In this document: positions 20,201 to 29,473 of the stretch, piece by piece
How the letters are laid out: every line of letters starts with the position of its first letter
How positions within the stretch are numbered: the stretch's first letter is position 1
Assembly: GCA_002402965.1 (NCBI GenBank)
Contig: DHGW01000038.1
Location: forward strand, 21,793 to 81,002
Direction of reading: 5' to 3'
Origin: Bacteroidales bacterium UBA4788
GTDB taxonomy: Bacteria; Bacteroidota; Bacteroidia; Bacteroidales; VadinHA17
DNA: 59,210 nt
Notes under the pieces: model-generated
Told to the model about the DNA's origin: nothing
The model's database searches: none
The model's input: the letters and a program-made list of their open reading frames with translations, nothing else
Translations under genes and position numbers: made by a program

Positions 20201-20241
20201 AAAAAAAAGAGAGAGGAGATGCCTCTGCCGCATCCCCTCTC
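20201..20241 (-). terminator. Intrinsic terminator of the small exported-protein gene
   Basis: On the minus strand GAGAGGGGATGC pairs with GCATCTCCTCTC (one G-T pair). CTTTTTTTT follows. It lies about 80 bases after the stop of the gene at 20320-20784, between that gene and the convergent pseudouridine synthase. Confidence 0.75.
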
Positions 20242-20319
20242 AAGCTAACCCAAAACTAACCTAAATCAACCACCTGATGGTGTTCCGCTCCCGGACGGGA
20301 GCGTCAGAAACTATTGCTG

Positions 20320-20784
20320 TTATTTCTTCATCAGTATCTTTTTAACCTCACTGAGGATCTGATCTGCCTCCTTTGTTTTCTCCTTCGGTGCCCTGATGTT
20401 TACCACCACGCCGTCCACGGATATGTGATAGCTGACACCCTCATCCTCTTCCTGCGCCCGGTTCAGGGCTCTCCCAGGAAAGACTCCGGGTGCTGCTGCC
20501 TGCCCGGGAAAATAGCCCGTATTACCGGCCCACACCATCCTGCTTCCCACTCCGGGTTTGCGGATAATCTTCCTTCCATCCCTGGTTTCAATAATAAGGT
20601 TACCCCCTTCGAATTTAACAGTGTCACCCTCGATCAGTGTTGTATCCTTTGTCACGCCGTCATCTGCAACGGTGACAATAACCGTCTTCTTTTCGACCTT
20701 CTTCGTATCCTGTGAGAAACCTGTCGTCACTGCAAAAAGGAATACTGCCAGAGTGACTGTTGTTGTCATGAATGAATTTTTCAT
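20320..20784 (-). CDS. Small exported protein of unknown function
   Basis: About 154 residues. I start it at MKNSFMTTTVTLAVFLF because this gives a normal signal peptide cut after TTGFSQ; upstream in-frame TTG extensions look spurious. The mature part is highly charged: KKVEKKTVIVTVADDG, then DTTLIEGDTVKFEGGN and IIETRDGRKIIRKPG. A Pro/Gly-rich middle follows, and a Lys-rich C terminus (EVKKILMKK). It is divergent from a sensor kinase gene, with about 130 bases between the starts. That position would fit a periplasmic or envelope target or accessory of the two-component system, but nothing in the sequence proves it. No family recognised. Confidence 0.6.
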   Translation of the reverse strand: MKNSFMTTTVTLAVFLFAVTTGFSQDTKKVEKKTVIVTVADDGVTKDTTLIEGDTVKFEGGNLIIETRDGRKIIRKPGVGSRMVWAGNTGYFPGQAAAPGVFPGRALNRAQEEDEGVSYHISVDGVVVNIRAPKEKTKEADQILSEVKKILMKK

Positions 20785-20906
20785 TATTCTCGTCTTTATA
20801 CCAGTAGGCAATACAAAAGTAGTGCAGAATATCCGCAAGGGGGTTAAAGTGAGGTTAAATCTGGTTAACAAAAAGTTAAAACGGAATTCAGCATTATTTA
20901 TATGTA

Positions 20907-20914
20907 TAATTTTG
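20907..20914 (+). promoter_or_regulatory. -7-like box almost touching the kinase start codon
   Basis: TAATTTTG fits TAnnTTTG and ends five bases before the ATG of the histidine kinase. If used, transcription would begin at or inside the start codon and give a leaderless message. Confidence 0.35.
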
Positions 20915-20918
20915 CGCC

Positions 20919-22469
20919 ATGAACAAGCGGAAATTCACAGGCCTGATAACGTTGATGGTGGTCTCCATCCTGGTGATCGTCTGGGTTCAGGTGACATGGA
21001 TCATCAATTCCGTCAAGTCTCAGAACGAGCAGTTCGATTTCTTCGTGATAAACAGTCTTCGCAACACTGTTCACTCCATGGAGACGAACCGCAGGATGAA
21101 TTTCCTTAACGAAATGTTCATCAGGGGATATTCAGCCCTTCCTCAGGCCATAAATCGCTCGGCCAATCCGGGTATTTCCACGGACCGCTTCAGCATTCAG
21201 AGCAGTTCAAGCTCTGATTCTGATTCCGTCGAGATCATCATCTCCACAAATGACAAACCTCCGGTAAGGATGAAGGTGACACGTGAAGAGGCCAGGAACA
21301 ACAGCGGGAACAGTGTGGTGGTAGGCTCCGATGAGTATATGCGATGGATGCAGCAGCAGGCAGTGGAGTTCCAGTCGATGAGCAACCAGCTTGTTTCCGA
21401 GATGTTCGTATGGGAGCGGAATATGGCTGTCAACAAGGAGGAGTTGCTTCATACGCTGCAGGGAGAACTGTCTGCTTCAGGCATCGAGACTCCATTTGAG
21501 TTTGCGCTTATCAGGGGCGATTCAATTATTGACGGGGTATGGTCCAGGGTTAAGAAAAAGGATTTTCAGGAGAGCCCCTACCAGGTCAACCTCTTCGCAC
21601 AGGGTCTGCTCAGAAAGGGTGAGACGCTCTCGGTTGTCTTTCCCCGCAAAACCAACTACGTCCTTGGCACCATGGGTCTGATGCTGGGCGGTTTCGGGCT
21701 TTTCCTGCTGATAATCATCTCAACCTTCGCGTTGAGCCTGTGGTTCATAATCAGGCAGAAGAAGACCTCTGAGATGCAGGCCGACTTCATCAACAACATG
21801 ACTCACGAGTTCAAGACGCCTATTGCGACTATCTCTCTCGCGGCCGACACCATTACCAACAGCCGGGTCATTACGGATGAGGAGAAGGTGCTCCATTTCG
21901 TCAGTATGATCAAGAAGGAGAACTCACGCATGAACAGGCAGGTGGAGAGCATACTCCAGATCGCCACCCTCGACAAGCACGAGATGGATTTTTCATTCAC
22001 CGAAACCGACATGCATGAGGTGATCAGACATGCTATTGATACCATTGAGATACAGGTTACTGACAGGGGAGGAGTGATACACCGTCACCTGGATGCGGAA
22101 AGGAGCATCATCACCGGTGACGGGGAGCATCTGCGCAACCTGGTTCACAACCTTCTTGACAACGCGAACAAGTATTCAGATGTCACTCCTGATATTACAG
22201 TGAGGACCCGCAGCAATGACAGCGGCATCTTCCTTGAGGTGGCTGACAAGGGTATCGGGATGAGTAAGACGGTTCAGAACCGTGTCTTTGAACGCTTTTA
22301 CCGGGAGACGACAGGCAACATTCATAATGTCAAGGGATTCGGGCTGGGACTCAATTACGTTAAGGCCATAACCGATGCGCATGGCGGCACAGTGACCGTA
22401 GACAGTGAGCAGGGGAAAGGAAGTATTTTTACTGTATTTTTACCATATAAGAACGAATCAAGGGCATGA
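20919..22469 (+). CDS. Membrane sensor histidine kinase
   Basis: A 516-residue kinase. The first transmembrane helix is at about 9-29. A mostly extracytoplasmic region of 220 residues follows, with a Ser/Asp-rich stretch (SSSSSDSDS), then a second helix at about 251-277. HisKA has His296 in NNMTHEFKTPIATI. The HATPase domain shows NLLDNANKYS (N box), ADKGIGM (G1) and GFGLGLNYV (G2). It overlaps the response regulator start by four bases. The pair resembles RprX/RprY-type systems of Bacteroides in layout, but I do not claim orthology. The sensory domain matches no family I recognise. Confidence 0.92.
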   Translation: MNKRKFTGLITLMVVSILVIVWVQVTWIINSVKSQNEQFDFFVINSLRNTVHSMETNRRMNFLNEMFIRGYSALPQAINRSANPGISTDRFSIQSSSSSDSDSVEIIISTNDKPPVRMKVTREEARNNSGNSVVVGSDEYMRWMQQQAVEFQSMSNQLVSEMFVWERNMAVNKEELLHTLQGELSASGIETPFEFALIRGDSIIDGVWSRVKKKDFQESPYQVNLFAQGLLRKGETLSVVFPRKTNYVLGTMGLMLGGFGLFLLIIISTFALSLWFIIRQKKTSEMQADFINNMTHEFKTPIATISLAADTITNSRVITDEEKVLHFVSMIKKENSRMNRQVESILQIATLDKHEMDFSFTETDMHEVIRHAIDTIEIQVTDRGGVIHRHLDAERSIITGDGEHLRNLVHNLLDNANKYSDVTPDITVRTRSNDSGIFLEVADKGIGMSKTVQNRVFERFYRETTGNIHNVKGFGLGLNYVKAITDAHGGTVTVDSEQGKGSIFTVFLPYKNESRA

Positions 22470-23170
22470 GCAAGAAGAGCGCAAGGATTTTCCTGGTTGA
22501 GGATGACGTGAGCTTCGGATCGGTCCTCAAGTCATACCTCGAGATCAATGATTTCGATGTAGACCTGGTGGACGACGGGAAGACGGCAATTGAGACTTTT
22601 CGCAAGGGGGTTTACGATCTCTGCATACTCGACGTGATGCTGCCGCATGTTGACGGATTCACAATTGCCTCCGAGATCAGAATCATGAACTCTGTCATCC
22701 CTATCATCTTTCTTACGGCGAAGAAGCTGAAGGAGGACCTGTTGCGGGGATACGGCGTTGGTGCCGATGACTATATAACCAAACCGTTTGACACTGACAT
22801 CCTGCTATGCAAGATCAAGGCAATCATATCCAGGAGGGATATCCACGAGGGCACGCGCGACATATATGAAATAGGGAGATACATTTTCAATGCCAGGCTG
22901 AGGAACCTGATCCTGGGCGACCAGGAGAGGCAGCTCTCACCCAAGGAGGGGCAGTTGCTGGAGTTGCTTGCCTTATCACCCAATGCGCTCGTGAGTCGAG
23001 AGGCCGCATTAAAAAAGATCTGGGGCGCAGACGATTATTTCACCGCCCGCAGCATGGATGTATACGTGACCAAGCTGAGGAAATACCTGAGTGATGATCC
23101 GCAGATCATGCTGAAGAATATCCACGGCAGCGGATTCCAGCTGGTTGTGGGAGAAAAGGGGGAGGAATAG
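22466..23170 (+). CDS. OmpR-type response regulator
   Basis: A 234-residue DNA-binding regulator. The receiver domain has the acidic pocket (LVEDD), phospho-acceptor Asp56 in LCILDVMLP and the conserved Lys in FLTAKK. The C-terminal winged helix (about 140-230) shows the usual RQLSPKEGQLLELL, SRSMDVYVTKLRKYL and NIHGSGFQLVV. Cotranscribed and translationally coupled with the kinase upstream. It ends one base from the stop of convergent cdd. Confidence 0.94.
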   Translation: MSKKSARIFLVEDDVSFGSVLKSYLEINDFDVDLVDDGKTAIETFRKGVYDLCILDVMLPHVDGFTIASEIRIMNSVIPIIFLTAKKLKEDLLRGYGVGADDYITKPFDTDILLCKIKAIISRRDIHEGTRDIYEIGRYIFNARLRNLILGDQERQLSPKEGQLLELLALSPNALVSREAALKKIWGADDYFTARSMDVYVTKLRKYLSDDPQIMLKNIHGSGFQLVVGEKGEE

Positions 23171-23171
23171 G

Positions 23172-23657
23172 TTATTTCCTGAGATTGCTACCCGTAAAGC
23201 TCAACGGCATCAATGCCTGGCTGGTTTCCAGGACATAAACGGCCGACTTGCCAGCCAGGATCACCTGTATATGACTGCCACTCCTTTGTTCCTCCTCGAT
23301 CAGCATCTGCCTGCAATTGCCGCATGGTGGAACGGGTTCTTCGGTCATTTTGCCATCAGCCAGGGCCGCAATTGCTATTGCGAGAGCTTTCCTGTCACCG
23401 TGATTTGCAACCATGTATGACAGGGCTGTTTTTTCCGCACAGCTTCCTGACGGGAAGGCGGCATTCTCAACATTGGCGCCCCTTATCACGGTGCCATCAT
23501 CAAGCAGGATGGCAGCCCCTACCATGAAATGCGAATAGGGCGCATAGGCTCCGGATGCTGCAGCAACAGCCTCTTCCACAAGTTGCTTTTCCGCAACAGG
23601 TAACTCGTCCCTGTTATTATATTCCAGGTAGGAAATACTCACTTCTCTCTTCTTCAT
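23172..23657 (-). CDS. cdd: Cytidine deaminase
   Basis: A 161-residue homotetramer-type cytidine deaminase. It has the zinc and catalytic motifs SGSCAEKTAL (catalytic Glu) and PCGNCRQML (two zinc Cys). The substrate-binding N-terminal part APYSHFMVGAAIL and the NVENAAFPS motif are also present. It converts cytidine and deoxycytidine to uridine forms for pyrimidine salvage. Stand-alone gene. Confidence 0.95.
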   Translation of the reverse strand: MKKREVSISYLEYNNRDELPVAEKQLVEEAVAAASGAYAPYSHFMVGAAILLDDGTVIRGANVENAAFPSGSCAEKTALSYMVANHGDRKALAIAIAALADGKMTEEPVPPCGNCRQMLIEEEQRSGSHIQVILAGKSAVYVLETSQALMPLSFTGSNLRK

Positions 23658-23766
23658 AAGCGATAGCAGTGATTTTTAGAGCGATAAAAGTAATAATATT
23701 TTTACCTCCGATGTCAGTAATTACAGAGGGTAACGACATTTTTATATTTTTGTCAAAAGCCTTTTG

Positions 23767-24852
23767 ATGAAAAAACTTGCGCCATATACAATTCTTATCA
23801 TCATTCTGTTTCTCCATTCATGCAGCTCAACGCGAAGGGCTGCAAGGAGTACAGCCCCCCAGGGGCCTGCTTCCGAATATGCCATAGGGTACATGAACAG
23901 ATACAGTGCGCTGGCAGTAAGTGAGATGAAAAGGACCGGCATCCCGGCCAGCATCACCCTTGCTCAGGGTATGCTTGAATCGAACTACGGGCGCAGCAGG
24001 CTGGCCATCCAGGGCAATAATCATTTCGGCATCAAGTGTCACAGCAACTGGACGGGAAAAAAGGTTTATCATGACGATAACCGCCGGGGTGAATGTTTCA
24101 GGGCCTACGGATCAGCTGAAGAATCCTTCAGGGATCACTCCGAGTTTCTTGTAAACGGTTCCCGGTACAGGGAGCTGTTCAGCCTGGGCAGCACTGATTA
24201 CAAGGGGTGGGCGCACGGTCTGAAGAAGGCAGGATATGCCACAGACCCCAGGTACCCCGAACTGCTGATACGCAAGATCGAGGAGTACAGGCTCTGGGCC
24301 TATGATACGGGCGCAACGGGACCAACTGTCCCCACGCAACCGGGCAGGAGTGCTGCCGTGCCACCCCGCACCACTGTATCCGCACCTGCTGATTCTATGC
24401 CGGTACAGCCTCCGGTGAAGGATCCGGACACTGTTCAGGCGCAACCGGTTCCGGCACGTGCCGCTGACACCCGGGAGGAAGAGGAGCCGATAAAGGTGAT
24501 CAGCCTGAATACCGGCAGAAAAGTAATGGAAAACAATAATGTTGAGTATATCATTGTTGAAGAAGGGGATACATATGAATCGCTGGCAGAGCGCCATCAG
24601 CTTTTGTCATGGGAGATAACCCGTTACAATGACCTCGCTCCGGGGAGTATCATTAAGCCCGGACAGGTAATCTACCTCCAGCCGAAACGATCGAGGGCTG
24701 CCCAGGGTTTTTCAGTGCATACCGTGGAAGCCGGCGAAACGATGCACGGTATCTCGCAGAAATATGCTGTCAAGCTCTCATCACTTTACAAGATGAACCT
24801 TATGGATGAAGGCTCAGGATGCCGCCCCGGACAGAAACTCAGGTTAAGGTAA
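23767..24852 (+). CDS. Glucosaminidase-domain lipoprotein with two LysM domains
   Basis: About 361 residues from ATG at 23767. The signal peptide MKKLAPYTILIIILFLHSC ends in a lipobox (Cys19). The glucosaminidase domain spans about 40-180 (MKRTGIPASITLAQGMLES, NYGRSRLAIQGNNHFGIKC, AYGSAEESFRDHSEFL, GYATDPRYPELLI), with the catalytic Glu in QGMLES. A Pro/Thr-rich linker follows, then two LysM peptidoglycan-binding domains (about 260-305 and 318-361). It cleaves the glycan strand of peptidoglycan. The lipid anchor and linker place it in the outer envelope, reaching the wall, probably in growth or cell separation. Confidence 0.9.
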   Translation: MKKLAPYTILIIILFLHSCSSTRRAARSTAPQGPASEYAIGYMNRYSALAVSEMKRTGIPASITLAQGMLESNYGRSRLAIQGNNHFGIKCHSNWTGKKVYHDDNRRGECFRAYGSAEESFRDHSEFLVNGSRYRELFSLGSTDYKGWAHGLKKAGYATDPRYPELLIRKIEEYRLWAYDTGATGPTVPTQPGRSAAVPPRTTVSAPADSMPVQPPVKDPDTVQAQPVPARAADTREEEEPIKVISLNTGRKVMENNNVEYIIVEEGDTYESLAERHQLLSWEITRYNDLAPGSIIKPGQVIYLQPKRSRAAQGFSVHTVEAGETMHGISQKYAVKLSSLYKMNLMDEGSGCRPGQKLRLR

Positions 24853-24900
24853 AGTTAATTCAGGGCTGAATAATAGGTAGTCGTAACAACAAAGCCATTA

Positions 24901-25857
24901 TCAGACCAGTTCCCATCCTGCCGGATCAAAACCACGGAGAAAATCGGAGGCGCTCATTCTCTTTCGCCCCTCAGGAATCAGTGTGAGAATCTCTATGCCG
25001 CCTGACACGCATGAGATTATGAAGCGATTCTTGCCGGTCACTATTATCGTTCCCGGAATCTCCATGACATCATCCCTGAGGTTACTTTCGAGAATCTTCA
25101 GTCTCAACTGTCTGTCGTCCCTCAGCAGCAATGCCATTGCACCCGGGTATGGCGATAGTCCTCTTACCAGGTTGTGCACCTTTACCGCAGGCTCTCTCCA
25201 GTTGATTACTGTGTCTGCAGTGAATATCCTGGGCGCCTGTTTGAGTATCTCTCCTGGTTTGCTCTTCTGGGAGACGGGGCTCAGCCTGCGGGCATATAAT
25301 CCGGTTGCAGTCTCCAGTGCAAGTTCTGCCCCGATCTGCATGAGCCTGTCATGCAGGCTGCCTGCGTTTTCATCAGGAGCGATCTCCGTTTCCCGTGAGA
25401 GGAGTATTTTGCCTGTATCTATCTCTTTGTCGATGAGGAATGTGGTTACTCCTGTCCTTGTCTCGCCGTTTATGATGGCGTGATTTATCGGGGCGGCGCC
25501 CCTGTATTGAGGAAGGAGTGAGGCGTGCAGGTTGAAGGTGCCCAGCGGCGGGATGCTCCAGACCGCTTCAGGCAGCATGCGGAAAGCCACAACTACAAAC
25601 ATGTCGGCATTGAGATCCTGCAGCGAAGATATGAATCTGTGACCTCGCAGCTTTTCAGGCTGCAGGATGTTCATACGATGTTCAAGTGCATACTCCTTCA
25701 CCGGGCTGAGGGTGATCTTTTGCCCGCGACCGGCAGGCCTGTCCGGGACGGTGACCACTGCGGCGATGTCGCACCCGGCCTCATGAAGGACCCGGAGGCT
25801 TGTTGCAGCAAACTCCGGAGTGCCCATGAATACTATCCGTGGCAGGCGATCAGTCAT
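24901..25857 (-). CDS. fmt: Methionyl-tRNA formyltransferase
   Basis: About 318 residues starting at MTDRLPRIVFMGTPEFA. A longer in-frame reading upstream would overlap ribBA out of frame and has no family match, so I reject it. The formyltransferase domain has VVTVPDRPAGRG, the signature LPQYRGAAPINHAIINGE with the active-site His, and TGVTTFLIDKEIDTG. A C-terminal OB-fold binds tRNA. It formylates initiator Met-tRNA. The start overlaps the end of ribBA by eight bases. Last gene of the minus-strand operon. Confidence 0.94.
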   Translation of the reverse strand: MTDRLPRIVFMGTPEFAATSLRVLHEAGCDIAAVVTVPDRPAGRGQKITLSPVKEYALEHRMNILQPEKLRGHRFISSLQDLNADMFVVVAFRMLPEAVWSIPPLGTFNLHASLLPQYRGAAPINHAIINGETRTGVTTFLIDKEIDTGKILLSRETEIAPDENAGSLHDRLMQIGAELALETATGLYARRLSPVSQKSKPGEILKQAPRIFTADTVINWREPAVKVHNLVRGLSPYPGAMALLLRDDRQLRLKILESNLRDDVMEIPGTIIVTGKNRFIISCVSGGIEILTLIPEGRKRMSASDFLRGFDPAGWELV

Positions 25858-27094
25858 TTTCGCCTTTGGTGGGCGTTTTGTAACAGGCCAGGCTGTGTCC
25901 CATCTTGGTAGCCTTGGTTTCGAGATAGAAGGAGTTGTAGGGATTTGGCGATATCTCGAGTGGTATTGTCTCGACAATGGTGATGCCATATCCTTCAAGC
26001 CCTGCCCTTTTCACCGGGTTGTTGGAGATGAGCCTTACCTTTCCCAGCCCGATGCTCCTCATGATATTTGCACCAATACCATAGTCACGCTCATCCTCCC
26101 GGAAGCCAAGCTCAAGGTTAGCCTCAACGGTATCACGTCCCTGTTCCTGCAGCTTGTAAGTTCGTATCTTATTGATAAGGCCGATGCCCCTGCCTTCCTG
26201 ACTTAAATAGACGATAGCACCCTTGCCTTCTGCCTCAACCATCTGCATTGCCTTGTGCAACTGCGGACCACAGTCGCACCTCTTTGAGGCGAATATGTCC
26301 CCTGTGAAGCATGATGAGTGGACCCTGACAAGTACAGGTTCATCCTTGGTCCAATGTCCCTTGACCAGTGCGGCATGTTCCAGACCGTTGCTTGTCTGCC
26401 TGAAAGGTATAAAGTCGAAGTCGCCGTATTCGGTTGGCAGCTTGACCTGTTCACCCATCTCCACAATCGATTCAATTCCGAGACGGTAACGAATGAGGTC
26501 ACGGATAGTAATTATCTTTATTCCGAATTTTTCTGAAAGCTTGAGCAGGTCAGGCAGTCGTGCCATAGACCCGTCCTCGTTCATTATCTCCACCAGGGCT
26601 CCCCCCGACTGCAATCCCGCTAGTCTTGTAAGGTCTACGGCTGCCTCTGTATGGCCGGCTCTGCGGAGTACGCCCTTGGAACGTGCCTTGAGAGGGAATA
26701 TATGTCCGGGCCTTCCCAACTGGTAGGGTTTGGTCTCGGGATCTGCCAGTGCCTTGATGGTAAGTGCCCTGTCCTTGGCAGATATTCCAGTGGTGGTTTC
26801 GGGGCTGAGGAGGTCGACGGAAACAGTGAAGGGTGTCTCGTGAAGGGAGGTGTTATGGCCGACCATCATATTAAGTTCAAGTTCTTCGCAACGCTCTTCG
26901 GGGAGAGGAACGCATATAAGACCACGGCCATGGGTGGCCATGAAATTGACTATCTCAGGGGTGATCAGCTCAGCTGAACAAATGAAATCGCCTTCGTTCT
27001 CCCTGTCCTCGTCATCCACAACAATTACAATCCTGCCCGCTCTGATGTCTTCGATGGCTTCGTTGATTGTATTCAGCTTTGTATCTTCAGTCAT
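25850..27094 (-). CDS. ribBA: Bifunctional dihydroxybutanone-phosphate synthase / GTP cyclohydrolase II
   Basis: A 414-residue fusion for riboflavin synthesis, starting at MTEDTKLNT just clear of the glycosyltransferase stop. The RibB half (1-205) has VVDDEDRENEGDFICSAE and RRAGHTEAAVDLTRLAG. The RibA half has RVHSSCFTGDIFASKRCDCG (three zinc Cys), YLSQEGRGIG and YGIGANIMRSIG. It makes both ribulose-5-phosphate- and GTP-derived precursors. No FMN riboswitch is visible; the gene sits inside an operon after envelope genes, an arrangement often seen in Bacteroidota. Confidence 0.95.
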   Translation of the reverse strand: MTEDTKLNTINEAIEDIRAGRIVIVVDDEDRENEGDFICSAELITPEIVNFMATHGRGLICVPLPEERCEELELNMMVGHNTSLHETPFTVSVDLLSPETTTGISAKDRALTIKALADPETKPYQLGRPGHIFPLKARSKGVLRRAGHTEAAVDLTRLAGLQSGGALVEIMNEDGSMARLPDLLKLSEKFGIKIITIRDLIRYRLGIESIVEMGEQVKLPTEYGDFDFIPFRQTSNGLEHAALVKGHWTKDEPVLVRVHSSCFTGDIFASKRCDCGPQLHKAMQMVEAEGKGAIVYLSQEGRGIGLINKIRTYKLQEQGRDTVEANLELGFREDERDYGIGANIMRSIGLGKVRLISNNPVKRAGLEGYGITIVETIPLEISPNPYNSFYLETKATKMGHSLACYKTPTKGEND

Positions 27095-27096
27095 GC

Positions 27097-28269
27097 TTAA
27101 ACTCGTTTGGTGGGTTCCCATATCCCGGTTTCTATCCCTCTTACTGCCTTCACAAACCCTGCTGCCAGCGCTGCATTCATAAGCAGGAACTGGGTTACAA
27201 ATCTCTGGATTCTGACCCTTTTCCCCTGCCTGTCAAGCACCAGGTCGAGCGCTGACAAAATTATAAAAATCATCTGAATTGATGTCAGACAAAAATAGAC
27301 AACAGACCGGCCGGAAAGAATGACCGTTGTCATGAAAAATACGCCCAGCAGGAGAGGAGTTAACCATCTCATTATCTTGTGGGAAAAGAATGTGAAACAG
27401 GTGCTGAACCTGCGGGAAGGACAGGGGCCGAAGCGGAACAGATTCTGGAATGACCCGGCGGCGATCCTGATACGCCTCCTGAACTGAGCCATCATATCAG
27501 GCTGGGTGTCTTCATAAACGTTCGCCCCGGGGTTGTTAACCGATCTGAAATTTTGCCTGAGTACTGATAGTCCGACATAGAGATCGTCAGCAAGTGTGTT
27601 CTCCGGAAGCCTGGGGAATAGTCTCCGCCGTACCGCGTAACAACCGCCATAGGGACCGGGCATGGCTCCCCACAGATCACCCTCCGCTCTTTTCAATGCT
27701 GTTTCAAAACGGCTGTACAGGTTCTCCTGCCCCGTTATGCCGGTGTAATCCCCGGAGAGACTATTCACGGTGGCATCACACAGTCCGACGCCGGGGTCAG
27801 CAAAAGCTTCCGCCAGTCTTCTGACGGTAGCCGGAGTGAATATCACATTGGCATCAGTCACCACCAGTATCTCCCCCGTCGCCTTTGCAACAAGATCATT
27901 AAGCATTGCCACCTTGCCTCTTCTCTCTGCGTGAATGATGCAGTGGATACGGGAGTCCGTGGCTGATAATGTGCTGATTATCGCGTTGGTGCCATCACCG
28001 GAGCCATCAGACCCTATAATGAAGTCCAACCGTTCACCCGGATAATCTGAGGCCAGCATGCTTCTGATCTTTGCCTCCACGACCTTGTTTTCATTATGGA
28101 GTGACATCACCACGGTGACAGTCGGAAGGGAGTCCGAGTGTAATGGCGGCCCCGGTCTGCTTCTCATCTTCTTCCCCAGGCTTGCAGCAGCTATTATCCC
28201 AACTGGGTATATGACATATGTCCATGCCAGGAGTGCTGTTGCGATAATCAAAATGATTTCAGCTGCCAT
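27097..28269 (-). CDS. Membrane-anchored family 2 glycosyltransferase
   Basis: A 390-residue GT2-like enzyme. An N-terminal membrane helix (ILIIATALLAWTYVIYPVGI) is followed by the GT-A domain. It has VTVVMSLHNENKVVEAKI, DGSGDGTNAI, metal site VVTDANV, and acceptor region PGPYGGCYAVRR and TLADDLYVGL. A QFRRRIRIA block is the counterpart of the processive QxxRW motif. C-terminal hydrophobic segments lie at about 300-375. It probably builds a cell-surface polysaccharide or lipid-linked glycan; the sugar is unknown. It overlaps the upstream glycosyltransferase by 11 bases. Confidence 0.87.
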   Translation of the reverse strand: MAAEIILIIATALLAWTYVIYPVGIIAAASLGKKMRSRPGPPLHSDSLPTVTVVMSLHNENKVVEAKIRSMLASDYPGERLDFIIGSDGSGDGTNAIISTLSATDSRIHCIIHAERRGKVAMLNDLVAKATGEILVVTDANVIFTPATVRRLAEAFADPGVGLCDATVNSLSGDYTGITGQENLYSRFETALKRAEGDLWGAMPGPYGGCYAVRRRLFPRLPENTLADDLYVGLSVLRQNFRSVNNPGANVYEDTQPDMMAQFRRRIRIAAGSFQNLFRFGPCPSRRFSTCFTFFSHKIMRWLTPLLLGVFFMTTVILSGRSVVYFCLTSIQMIFIILSALDLVLDRQGKRVRIQRFVTQFLLMNAALAAGFVKAVRGIETGIWEPTKRV

Positions 28270-29473
28270 GGGTCAGTTCCCTGTAAAATTCCAGCAACCG
28301 CGCCGCAATGACGCTGTTATCAAATCTCTCCCTCACAAGTTGCACTGCGGACGTACCCATCGAGGCTCTCAGCGCCGGGTCATTCAGAAGCCTGACGAGC
28401 TGGTTGCAGAATGACCCGGGATCTGATACCACGGCCAGATGCCTTCCATTTTCGACCGGCAGTCCCGCCACTGCCACGGGTGTGGCAACCACCGGCCGGC
28501 CAACTGACATGGCTTCGATGATCTTTATCCGCAGTCCGCTTCCGGCGAAGAGCGGTGAGATCATCACGTGGTTAGATGCCATGAATGTGCGGGCATCCTC
28601 TGGCTCGCCCTCAAGGACAATGTTTTCCCCTCCGGGCATGGTTGCTCCCTGCTTACCCAGTCCCCTGCCAGCGATATGGAGGGTTGCTTCCGGTATCTTT
28701 TTCAGGACGCCGGGCCAGACATTGATGATGAACCACTTTACTCCTTCGATGTTAGGTTGCCAGTTCATGGCTCCTATGAATCCGATCCTCGGATTAACGC
28801 CGGCGGGTTCCGGCATGCAGGCCGCTCCTTCAACACCCGTCTCCGACAGGTAGACTGGCTTTCCTCCGTCGGCGGCGGAGAACCATCTGAAGTCAGGGCC
28901 ACTGATGGGAATCACTGCATCAAACTGTGCAGCAGCTTTTCTCTCAAGTGACCGGAGCCTGCGGGAGAGGTTCGTGAGGTAGGCTCTGCGGACCGGGAGG
29001 GAGGTGCCGGCCGCCATCATCTCCCTTATTTTGTGCTCTAGGTTATGTGCGCGCAGAACCACGGGGGTGCCTGTAATACCTTTTATCTCATCCAGATATT
29101 GAGCAAACGGAAGTCCCTCGCACTGGATGATGTCAAATTGCCTGTTATTCAGCCAGTCACGGAGCACTTCTGAATACTCCTGAGACATGAAGCGGGTGAG
29201 GTCGTAGGGCTCGCCGGAAAAGAGCAGGTTGCGTATCATGGCAAGGGGCTTGATCCTGGTATCTACGGCGACAGTCCTGTAATCGGTTACGTAAGCCGGC
29301 AGATGATCTCCGGCGAGACCGTTCTCAGAGGAATGCTTCTCCGTTTTCATAGACAGGACTGACACGCTCACCCCGGCTTTGGCAAGTCCCCGGATACACT
29401 GCATTGTTGCCACCGTACCCCCGTCGTGCACGGGCCAAAGCGGTCTAGGTGCCAGTATCAGTACCTTCATCAT
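28259..29473 (-). CDS. Family 4-like glycosyltransferase
   Basis: A 404-residue GT-B enzyme. The N-terminal domain opens MKVLILAPRPLWPVHDGGTV and contains VVLRAHNLEHKIRE. The C-terminal donor-binding domain contains RIGFIGAMNWQPNIEGVKWF, LHIAGRG and the EX7E-like region ISPLFAGSGLRIKIIEAMSV followed by GRPVVATPVA. It adds a sugar from a nucleotide donor, probably for envelope polysaccharide. It overlaps the permease gene upstream by 29 bases and the GT2 gene downstream by 11, so the genes are tightly coupled. Confidence 0.87.
   Translation of the reverse strand: MMKVLILAPRPLWPVHDGGTVATMQCIRGLAKAGVSVSVLSMKTEKHSSENGLAGDHLPAYVTDYRTVAVDTRIKPLAMIRNLLFSGEPYDLTRFMSQEYSEVLRDWLNNRQFDIIQCEGLPFAQYLDEIKGITGTPVVLRAHNLEHKIREMMAAGTSLPVRRAYLTNLSRRLRSLERKAAAQFDAVIPISGPDFRWFSAADGGKPVYLSETGVEGAACMPEPAGVNPRIGFIGAMNWQPNIEGVKWFIINVWPGVLKKIPEATLHIAGRGLGKQGATMPGGENIVLEGEPEDARTFMASNHVMISPLFAGSGLRIKIIEAMSVGRPVVATPVAVAGLPVENGRHLAVVSDPGSFCNQLVRLLNDPALRASMGTSAVQLVRERFDNSVIAARLLEFYRELTHGS

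Noticed and set aside
25858..25998. N-terminal extension of Fmt
   Set aside because: The 47 extra residues read out of frame over the end of ribBA, have no family similarity, and precede a canonical start.
27095..27300. FMN riboswitch upstream of ribBA
   Set aside because: The region is the coding end of the glycosyltransferase, and no conserved FMN aptamer sequence is present.
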